This document shows, one piece after another, positions 56,812-64,000 of a DNA stretch of 64,000 nucleotides. Source of the DNA: Inquilinus ginsengisoli_B (GTDB taxonomy: Bacteria > Pseudomonadota > Alphaproteobacteria > DSM-16000 > Inquilinaceae); the NCBI RefSeq assembly GCF_050434925.1, contig NZ_JBNDJK010000001.1:4836001-4900000 (forward strand), read 5' to 3'. Both the position numbers and the translations under genes were made by a program. The stretch's first letter is position 1, and every line of letters starts with the position of its first letter. A model generated the notes under the pieces. The model was not told where the DNA came from. It worked only from the letters and a program-made list of their open reading frames with translations, and made no database searches.

Positions 56812-57680
56812 TGGCCGCCACCGCCTCCATCTCGGTTGCCGGCGAGCGCATGAAGCTCGCCCGCCTCCTGGTCCGCCGCAAGACCGCGCTGATCGGCCTG
56901 ATCATCCTGGTCGTGCTGGTCCTGGCCGCGGCCTTCGCGCCGTACATCACCGGCTACGCACCGCAGAAGCTGTCGATCGTGAACCGGCTGAAGCCGCCCA
57001 GCGCGGCGCATTGGTTCGGCACCGATGAGTTCGGCCGCGACGTCTTCACCCGCGCCGTCTATGGCGGCAGGCTGTCGCTGTTCGTCGGCTTCGCGGTGGT
57101 GATCCTGTCCTCGGTGCTGGGCATCGTGCTCGGTCTCGTCGCCGGGTTCTTCCGGCCGGCCGACAAGGTGGTGGCCCGGGTGATCGACGCGATGATGGCC
57201 TTCCCGGACATCCTGCTGGCGATCTCGCTGGTCGCGGCGCTGGGGCCGTCGCTGGTCAACGTCATCCTCGCGCTCGGCATCGTCTACACGCCGCGCCTGG
57301 CCCGCATCGTCCGCGCCTCGACCCTGGTGATCCGCGAGCTGCCCTTCGTCGAGGCGGCGCGGGCGCTCGGCGTCTCGACCTGGCGCATCGTCACCGCCCA
57401 TGTCCTGCGCAACCTGTGGTCGCCGATCCTGGTGCAGGGCACCTTCATCTTCGCCTATGCCATTTTGGCCGAGGCCGGCCTGTCCTTCCTCGGCGTCGGC
57501 GTCTCGCCCGAAATCCCCACCTGGGGGACCATGATCAATGCCGGCCAGCAATACATGGGTTCGGCCGACTGGATGATGGTCTTCCCCGGCCTCGCCATCG
57601 TGCTGTCGGTGGTGTCGCTGCAGATGGTCGGCGACGGCCTGCGCGACATCCTCGACCCCCGCCTGCGCAAGGAACTGTGA
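56811..57680 (+). CDS. ABC transporter permease, DppC family
   Basis: 289 residues. It has the N-terminal OppC extension before the first span, 'HWFGTDEFGRDVFTRAVYGGR' (signature of DppC), EAA loop 'FVEAARALGVSTWRIVTAHVL', and a terminal GDGLRDILDPRLR. With DppB it forms the transport pore. Its stop codon overlaps the amidohydrolase start by one base, indicating translational coupling of transport and catabolism. Confidence 0.92.
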   Translation: MAATASISVAGERMKLARLLVRRKTALIGLIILVVLVLAAAFAPYITGYAPQKLSIVNRLKPPSAAHWFGTDEFGRDVFTRAVYGGRLSLFVGFAVVILSSVLGIVLGLVAGFFRPADKVVARVIDAMMAFPDILLAISLVAALGPSLVNVILALGIVYTPRLARIVRASTLVIRELPFVEAARALGVSTWRIVTAHVLRNLWSPILVQGTFIFAYAILAEAGLSFLGVGVSPEIPTWGTMINAGQQYMGSADWMMVFPGLAIVLSVVSLQMVGDGLRDILDPRLRKEL

Positions 57681-58834
57681 TGCCTGTCCTGATCCGCGCC
57701 GCCCGTCCGGTCGGCTTCCCCGATCACTCCGGTGATACCCCGATCGACATCCTGATCGCCGATGGCCGGGTGGCCGCGGTGGGGCAGGGGATCGACGCCC
57801 CTGCCGGGGCCGAGATCGTCGACGCCCAGGGCGGCTGGGTGTCGCCCGGCTGGGCCGATCTGCATGCCCATGTCTATCACGGCGGCACCGACATCTCGAT
57901 CCGCCCGTCCCAGGGCGGGCTGGCGCATGGCGTCACCACCATCGTCGACGCCGGCTCGGCCGGCGAGGGCAACTTCGTCGGCTTCCGCGAGTTCATCGCC
58001 GAGCCGGCGGCGGAGCGGGTGGTCGCCTTCCTCAACATCGGCTCGATCGGCCTGGTCGCCTGCAACCGGGTCAGCGAGCTGATCGACCAGCGCTCGATCG
58101 ACATCACCCGCACGCTGGCGGTGATCGAGGCCAACCGCGACATCATCCGCGGCATCAAGTGCCGGGCCTGCAGCACCGTGACCGGTGCCTGGGGCATCAC
58201 CCCGGTGAAGATCGCCAAGAAGGTGGCGAAGATCAGCGGCCTGCCGCTGATGGTCCATGTCGGCGAGCCGCCGCCGCTGCTGGAGGAGGTGCTGGAGGTG
58301 CTGACCCCCGGCGATGTCCTCACGCATTGCTTCCACGGCAAGCCGGGCGGCAACATCCTGGAGGACGAGGAGCTGTTCGGCATCGCCAAGCAGGTGGCCG
58401 CGGCCGGGGTGCGGCTCGATGTCGGGCATGGCGGCGCCTCCTTCTCCTTCAAGGTGGCGCGGGCCGGGATCGAGCGCGGGCTGCATCCCTTCTCGATCTC
58501 CACCGACCTGCATCTGCGCTCGATCGAAGGCCCGGTCTGGGACATGGCGACCACCATGTCGAAGCTGCTGGCCGTCGGCATGCCCTTCGCCGAGGTCGTG
58601 GCCGCCGCCAGCACCCGCCCGCGCTCGGTGGTCGGGCTGCCGGCCGAAGGCAATCTGAAGGTGGGGGCGGAGGCGGACCTCACCGTCTTCGGGCTGGAGG
58701 ATGCGTCGGTGACGCTGCCGGATTCCTCCGGCGACAGCGCCACGCTCGACAAGCTGTTCGCGCCGCGCCACGCCATCCTCGGCACCAGATCGGTCAGGGC
58801 GGCCCGGCTGTTCGACTCGGCGATCCACGGATGA
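57680..58834 (+). CDS. Amidohydrolase/deacetylase family metallohydrolase
   Basis: 384 residues from ATG 57680. It is an amidohydrolase-superfamily TIM barrel with a metal His-x-His pair (His62, His64 in 'DLHAHVYHGG'), a candidate carboxylated lysine in 'RGIKCRACS', metal His in 'MVHVGEPPPLLEEVLEVL' and 'LTHCFHGKPGGN', and 'SISTDLHLRS' with the catalytic Asp. It resembles the group often encoded beside SelA-like PLP enzymes (e.g. Enterococcus EF_0837), as here. It probably hydrolyses a cyclic or acyl amide brought in by the importer. Its stop overlaps the ATPase start (ATGA). Confidence 0.87.
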   Translation: MPVLIRAARPVGFPDHSGDTPIDILIADGRVAAVGQGIDAPAGAEIVDAQGGWVSPGWADLHAHVYHGGTDISIRPSQGGLAHGVTTIVDAGSAGEGNFVGFREFIAEPAAERVVAFLNIGSIGLVACNRVSELIDQRSIDITRTLAVIEANRDIIRGIKCRACSTVTGAWGITPVKIAKKVAKISGLPLMVHVGEPPPLLEEVLEVLTPGDVLTHCFHGKPGGNILEDEELFGIAKQVAAAGVRLDVGHGGASFSFKVARAGIERGLHPFSISTDLHLRSIEGPVWDMATTMSKLLAVGMPFAEVVAAASTRPRSVVGLPAEGNLKVGAEADLTVFGLEDASVTLPDSSGDSATLDKLFAPRHAILGTRSVRAARLFDSAIHG

Positions 58835-59842
58835 GCGCCAGCAGCCGCGACATCGTCCTCGCGGTCGAGGATCTGCGGACCTGGTTCCACAGCCGGGACG
58901 GCGTCGCCAAGTCGGTCGACGGCGTCTCCTTCGACCTGGCGCGCGGCGAGACGCTGGCGATCGTCGGCGAAAGCGGCTCCGGCAAGTCGGTCACCAGCCT
59001 GTCGATCATGGGGCTGCTGCCCAAGCCGGCCGGGCGGATCGAGAGCGGCGCCATCCGCTTCCGCGACAGCAAGGGCACGACCCACGATCTGGCGCAGGCG
59101 TCCCAGTCGCTGCTGCGGAAGCTGCGCGGCGCCGAGATCGCGATGATCTTCCAGGAGCCGATGACCAGCCTGAACCCGCTGTTCACCATCGGCGACCAAA
59201 TCGCCGAGGCGGTGCAATTGCATGAGGGCACCGGCCGGGCGAAGGCGATGGCGCGGGCCCGTGAGATGCTGGACCTGGTCGAGATCCCGGCGGCGGCGTC
59301 GCGGCTGAACGACTATCCGCACCAGATGTCCGGCGGCATGCGCCAGCGGGTGATGATCGCGCTGGCCCTGTCCTGCAACCCCTCGATGCTGATCGCGGAC
59401 GAGCCGACCACGGCGCTGGATGTCACCATCCAGGCCCAGATCCTGGACCTGCTGCGCCGGCTGCAGGCCGAGATCGGCATGTCGATCCTGTTCGTCACCC
59501 ACAATATATGGGCGTGGTGGCCGAGATCGCGCACCGTGTCGCCGTGATGTATGCCGGCCGGGTGGTCGAGGAGGCGCCGGTGCTCGACCTGTTCGACCGG
59601 CCGCGCCACCCCTACACCAGCGGCCTCTTGTCCTGCATCCCGAACGCCCGCACCGGCGGCCGGCATGACGACGCCCGGCTGCAGCCGATCCCGGGCACGG
59701 TGCCCAGCGTCATGGCCCTGCCGCCCGGCTGCGCCTTCGCCCCGCGTTGCCCCTTCACCGAGAATGCCTGCGAGGCCACGGTGCCGGACCTCGCCGCGGT
59801 GCAGGCCGGCCACCGCTCCCGTTGCCGGAGGACCGACCTGCT

Positions 59843-59846
<4 letters not shown>
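58831..59846 (+). pseudogene. ABC transporter ATPase (DppD-type), frameshifted by 2 bp
   Basis: From ATG 58831 the reading has Walker A 'GESGSGKSVTSL', the signature 'MSGGMRQRVMIALAL' and Walker B 'MLIADEPTTALDVT'. The expected 'VTHNMGVVAEIAHRVAVMYA' is broken after HN: the DNA reads AATATATGGG where AATATGGG is expected, a 2-bp AT duplication (59504-59509). The alternate frame from 59508 continues perfectly to 59846, including the oligopeptide C-terminal 'HPYTSGLLSCIPN'. If real, the switch-histidine region is followed by nonsense. The corrected product is about 337 residues. It overlaps both neighbours by 4 bp. Confidence 0.88.
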
Positions 59847-60856
<1,010 letters not shown>

Positions 60857-60858
60857 CC

Positions 60859-61326
60859 ATGCCCAACGTCTACGACCGCCTTGCCGCGCTCGGCATCACG
60901 CTGCCCAAGGCGCCGCCGCCGGTCGCGAATTTCGAGACCCACCGGATCTCCGGCCAGCTCCTGTTCCTGTCGGGGCAGGGGCCGCTGGAGGCTGACGGCA
61001 CCCTGCATCGCGGCAAGGTCGGCGCCACCGTCGACCGCGAGGCCGCCTATCGCCATGCCCGGCTGACCGGGATCAACCTGATCGCGGTGATGCAGGAGGC
61101 ACTGGGCGACCTCAACCGCATCACCGGCATCGTCAAGCTGCTCGGCATGGTCAACGCCGTGCCGGAATTCGAGCATCATCCCGAGGTGATCAACGGCTGC
61201 TCCGACCTGTTCGTCGAGCTGTTCGGGCCGGAGATCGGGCGCCATGCCCGCTCCGCCGTCGGCATGGGGTCGCTGCCGCGCCAGATCACCGTCGAGATCG
61301 AAGCCGTCGTCGAGTTTGCTCGGTGA
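60859..61326 (+). CDS. RidA (YjgF/UK114) family reactive intermediate deaminase
   Basis: 155 residues from ATG 60859 (MPNVYDRLAALGITLPKAP). It is a longer RidA-family member, with 'RISGQLLFLSGQGPLEADGT', 'AYRHARLTGINLIAVMQEAL' and 'MGSLPRQITVEIEAVVEF'. The Arg in the last block is the catalytic arginine position of RidA. RidA proteins hydrolyse enamine/imine products of PLP-dependent enzymes to ketoacids and ammonia. Its location directly before the SelA-like PLP enzyme supports that role here. Confidence 0.88.
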   Translation: MPNVYDRLAALGITLPKAPPPVANFETHRISGQLLFLSGQGPLEADGTLHRGKVGATVDREAAYRHARLTGINLIAVMQEALGDLNRITGIVKLLGMVNAVPEFEHHPEVINGCSDLFVELFGPEIGRHARSAVGMGSLPRQITVEIEAVVEFAR

Positions 61327-61356
61327 TGCCGATGGCCCTGACCCGGTCCCCTTTAT

Positions 61357-61434
61357 TGTCATGCCCGGGCTTGACCCGGGCATCCAGAGGGTCTCGACAT
61401 CTTCTGGATTGCCGGGTCAAGCCCGCCAATGACA
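61357..61434. repeat. Dispersed palindromic repeat, second copy
   Basis: TGTCATGCCCGGGCTTGACC...CCAGAGG, then CTGGATTGCCGGGTCAAGCC...CAATGACA. It matches the element at 55735 apart from the central spacer (shorter here). It lies between the RidA and PLP enzyme genes in the operon. Confidence 0.85.
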
Positions 61435-61492
61435 GCGGGGGAGTAGCGCCAGAACCCATCCCGTCCGCCAGACCGCCCGAGGAAGTGCAGCC

Positions 61493-62704
61493 ATGAAGTC
61501 GAACGAGGATATCCGCCGCCGCCTGGGCCTGCGCCCGGTAATCAACGTCTCCGGCACCATGACCTCGCTGGGCGCCTCGATCGTGGTGCCTGAGGCGGTA
61601 CAGGCCGTGGCCGAGATCCTGCCGCAATTCGTCGAGATCACCGACCTGCAGCGCAAGGCCAGCGCCCGGATCGCGAAGTCCTGCGCCACCGAGGCCGGCT
61701 TCGTCACCGCCTCGGCCTCGGCCGGGATCAGCCTGGCCGTGGCCGGCGCCATGACCGGCGACGACCTGCTGGCGATCGAGCGGCTGCCGGACACGGCGGG
61801 CCTGCCGAAGACCGAGGTGCTGCTGCAGGTCGGCCACATGGTCAGCTACGGCGCCCCGGTCGACCAGGCGGTGCGGCTGGCCGGCGCCAGAGTGGTGCCG
61901 GTCGGCACCGCCACCGCGGCCGCGGGCTACCAGCTGGACGGCGCTATCACCGGGCACACGGCCGCAGCGCTCTATGTGGTCTCGCACCATGTCGTGCAGT
62001 ACGGCCAGATCCCGCTCGAGGAGTTCGCCGCGATCTGCCGCGCCAAGGGCGTGCCGGTGATCGTCGACGCCGCCTCGGAATACGACCTGACCGGCTTCCT
62101 CGCCAAGGGCGCGGACCTCGTCATCTACAGCGCGCACAAGTTCCTGGGCGGGCCGACCGCGGGCATCGTCGCCGGGCGCGAGGATCTGGTGCGCGCCGCC
62201 TTCCTGCAGAACCGGGGCATCGGCCGCGGGATGAAGGTCGGCAAGGAGGGCGTGGTCGGCACCATCGCCGCGCTCGACGCCTGGGAGAAGCGCGACCACG
62301 CCGCGGCGCGGGCGCGCGAAGACGGGCACTTGAAGCTGTGGCACGAGGGCCTGGCCGGGCTGCCCGGCGTGACCGCGGTGATCGAGCCGGACCCGACCGA
62401 CAACCCGCTCGACCGCCTCAAGGTGACGATCGATCCGGCCAAGGCCGGCCTCGCCGCCTGGGATCTGGCCGACCGGCTGGCCGCCGGCGAACCGCCGGTG
62501 ATCGTCCGCGACCACGAGGTCGAGCACGGCTATGTCTACCTCGACCCCTGCAACCAGCACGACGGCGAGGCGCAGTTGGTGCTGGAGCGGCTGCTGGCCG
62601 TGCTGCGCGGCGCCGCCGGCGACCCGCCGCAGGGCGACGCCCGGGCCCGGCTGCTGGCCCGCGGCCAGAAGGGGCTGGAGTCGCTGCTGCGCTTCCCGCG
62701 CTGA
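61493..62704 (+). CDS. SelA-like pyridoxal phosphate-dependent enzyme
   Basis: 403 residues. It is a fold-type I PLP protein of the SelA/DgaE group: 'LGLRPVINVSGTMTSLGASI', 'TASASAGISLAVAGAMTG' (phosphate cup), 'VIVDAASEYDL' (Asp to the PLP nitrogen) and 'DLVIYSAHKFLGGPTAG' with the PLP lysine Lys216. Such proteins include D-glucosaminate-6-phosphate ammonia-lyase and enzymes of unknown role, not selenocysteine synthesis: no selB or selC is near. It likely catalyses an alpha,beta-elimination giving an enamine handled by the preceding RidA. It is the last gene of the operon. Confidence 0.87.
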   Translation: MKSNEDIRRRLGLRPVINVSGTMTSLGASIVVPEAVQAVAEILPQFVEITDLQRKASARIAKSCATEAGFVTASASAGISLAVAGAMTGDDLLAIERLPDTAGLPKTEVLLQVGHMVSYGAPVDQAVRLAGARVVPVGTATAAAGYQLDGAITGHTAAALYVVSHHVVQYGQIPLEEFAAICRAKGVPVIVDAASEYDLTGFLAKGADLVIYSAHKFLGGPTAGIVAGREDLVRAAFLQNRGIGRGMKVGKEGVVGTIAALDAWEKRDHAAARAREDGHLKLWHEGLAGLPGVTAVIEPDPTDNPLDRLKVTIDPAKAGLAAWDLADRLAAGEPPVIVRDHEVEHGYVYLDPCNQHDGEAQLVLERLLAVLRGAAGDPPQGDARARLLARGQKGLESLLRFPR

Positions 62705-62742
62705 CGGCACCGCCGGTCGAAAAGGAAGGATGCAGGACCCAT

Positions 62743-62826
62743 CCTGTTCGGTCACAATCAATCAATCGAATCTGAATCGATTTGACCCGCCCGCCCGTGA
62801 GGCCGGGCCCATAGTGACCGAACAGG
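62743..62826. repeat. Long-spaced 13-bp perfect inverted repeat
   Basis: CCTGTTCGGTCAC (62743-62755) and GTGACCGAACAGG (62814-62826) are exact reverse complements around 58 bp that include AATCAATCAATCGAATC. The right arm lies 10 bp from the next start codon and overlaps its leader. It could be a paired operator or a tiny mobile element; no direct flanking repeat was found. Confidence 0.6.
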
Positions 62827-62836
62827 GTAGGACGCC

Positions 62837-64000
62837 ATGCCACGATATTGGCTGATGACGGCGGTGACGGCCGCGATTCTGAGCTTCGCCGCGATCCCGG
62901 CTTCGGCCCAGGATGCCGCCGCTCCGGACACCGCCACCCAGCTGTCCTGGCCGCGGGACTTCGACCAGGGCGACCAGCGGGTCGAGATCTACCAGCCGCA
63001 GATCGAGAACTGGAGCGGCGACCGCCTCTCCGGCCGGGCCGCCATCGCCATCGGCGCCAAGGACGGCCAGCCGGTCTACGGCGTCGCCCGGTTCAGCGCC
63101 GACACCGACATCGACAAGACCGCCGGACTGGTCCGGCTGCGCGACATCACCATCGACGCGGTCGAGGTGCCGACCGCACCCGACAAGGCGCCGGAGCTGC
63201 AGAAGGCGCTGCAGGCCCGGTTGCCGGCGGACGGCATGACCGTCGCGCTCGACCATCTGCAGACCAGCTACGCCGCGCAGCAGGAGATCGCCAAGCAGGC
63301 CGGCGTGCCGGTGCAGAACGACCCGCCGAGGATCGTCTTCGCCAATACACCGACCGTGCTGGTGTCGATCGACGGCGATCCGGTGCTGCGCCCGGTGGAA
63401 GGGGCGGCCGGCTATCAGCGGGTGGTGAACGCCCGCGCCCTGATCCTGCAGGAGGGCACGACCTTCCATGTGCAGGCCGCCGGGTCCTGGTATGCGGCAT
63501 CGGCGCTGAGCGGCACCTGGGTGGTGACGGCAGTGCCATCGGCCGCGCTGCAGGCGGCGGCGAAGGCAGCCGCCCAGTCCGCCGCGCCCGACCCGCTGCT
63601 GCCGGAGGACGGCAAGCCGCCGGCGACGCCGCCCTCCCTGCTGGTCGTCACCCAGCCGACCGAGCTGGTCGTCACCAGCGGACCGCCGCAGATCGCGCCC
63701 GTGGCCGGGGTCGGCCTGCTGACCATGACCAATGCCGACCATGCCGTCTTCGTCGATCCGTCCAGCAACGGCACTTACGTGCTGATCTCCGGCCGCTGGT
63801 TCAAATCGACCGGGCTGGACGGGCCGTGGCGCTTCGTGCCGCCGGATTCGCTGCCGGCCGATTTCGCCAGGATCTCGCCCGACGACCCGAAGGCCGATGT
63901 GCTGGTCTCGGTCGCCGGAACGCCGCAGGCCAAGGAGGCGGCGATCGCGGCTTCCATTCCGCAGACCGCAACGGTCTCGCGCAGCCAGGCGAGCCTCAGG
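62837..64000 (+). CDS. Secreted protein, 'carbohydrate-binding family V/XII'-like (cut by window edge)
   Basis: 388 residues are visible and the gene continues past the right edge with no stop. A signal peptide ends at about residue 24 (IPASAQDA). The core 'VEIYQPQIENWSGDRLSGRAA', 'DPPRIVFANTPTVLVSIDGDP', 'VVNARALILQEGTTFH' and 'WVVTAVPSA', then 'LVVTQPTELVVTSGPPQIAPVA' and 'NGTYVLISGRWFKSTGLDGPW' match conserved hypothetical proteins annotated under that name. These have repeated GxW/DGPW modules resembling a beta-propeller or carbohydrate-binding surface. The role is unknown. The start at ATG 62837 is preceded by GGTAGGA. Confidence 0.78.
   Translation, partial: MPRYWLMTAVTAAILSFAAIPASAQDAAAPDTATQLSWPRDFDQGDQRVEIYQPQIENWSGDRLSGRAAIAIGAKDGQPVYGVARFSADTDIDKTAGLVRLRDITIDAVEVPTAPDKAPELQKALQARLPADGMTVALDHLQTSYAAQQEIAKQAGVPVQNDPPRIVFANTPTVLVSIDGDPVLRPVEGAAGYQRVVNARALILQEGTTFHVQAAGSWYAASALSGTWVVTAVPSAALQAAAKAAAQSAAPDPLLPEDGKPPATPPSLLVVTQPTELVVTSGPPQIAPVAGVGLLTMTNADHAVFVDPSSNGTYVLISGRWFKSTGLDGPWRFVPPDSLPADFARISPDDPKADVLVSVAGTPQAKEAAIAASIPQTATVSRSQASLR

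Noticed and set aside
61493..62704. Selenocysteine synthase (selA) identity
   Set aside because: No selB, selC or selD nearby and the context is an importer/catabolic operon; the SelA-like fold is shared by ammonia-lyases.

Overview
The window is 64 kb of GC-rich chromosomal DNA from an alphaproteobacterium. ParE, LptD, MmsA, lysR/iclR regulators, ABC importers, ATGA-type gene overlaps and dispersed palindromic repeats fit a soil- or host-associated member of the Rhodospirillales (an Inquilinus- or Azospirillum-like organism). That placement is inferred from gene content and base composition, not from a marker-gene comparison. No rRNA, tRNA, CRISPR array, replication origin or prophage was seen.

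Layout. 1-5 kb: a cut-off cupin gene, an ATP-grasp ligase, an acyl-CoA dehydrogenase-fold oxidoreductase, a coiled-coil membrane protein and methylmalonate-semialdehyde dehydrogenase. 5-10 kb: azoreductase with a divergent LysR regulator, then a cobalamin/heme-type ABC importer whose ATPase gene is frameshifted. 10-15 kb: lptD, a DEAD-box helicase, and an isochorismatase-like hydrolase with an alpha/beta hydrolase. 15.3-16.8 kb: an IS4-family element with intact ends and a 10-bp target duplication, inserted in a palindromic repeat. 17-23 kb: a coiled-coil protein, two paralogous lipoproteins, parE, a thioesterase, a 32-residue membrane peptide, a methyltransferase and a glycine-zipper lipoprotein. 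23-27.7 kb: an RTX protein and an amino-acid ABC importer (binding protein and two permeases, no ATPase) with a divergent IclR regulator. 27.9-30.4 kb: a large lectin/toxin-like gene of unfamiliar architecture in AT-richer DNA.

30-45 kb: a VOC protein, a membrane guanylate/adenylate cyclase, a DUF72 protein, a sortase with its LPXTG-like substrate, an XRE regulator, an ECF sigma factor with a SnoaL-like tail, a fusion of an EndoQ-type PHP nuclease with a UvrD/Rep helicase, an EamA exporter, a glutathione S-transferase and a sugar-nucleotide-type dehydrogenase. 45.5-49.5 kb: a hen1-pnkp pair, the bacterial RNA 3'-end methylation and repair system. 49.5-53 kb: a trypsin-like protease and a second, larger RTX protein. 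53-62.7 kb: an IclR-controlled operon joining a dipeptide-type ABC importer (one ATPase gene frameshifted) to an amidohydrolase, a RidA-type deaminase and a SelA-like PLP enzyme. This looks like an uptake-and-catabolism unit for an amino compound that passes through an enamine intermediate. The window ends in a secreted protein of the 'carbohydrate-binding family V/XII' type.

The points most worth following are the EndoQ-UvrD fusion with a palindromic repeat translated in its linker, the lectin/toxin-like protein, hen1-pnkp, the PLP/RidA/amidohydrolase importer operon, and three frameshifts (two ABC ATPases and the transposase, the last at a run of seven G).
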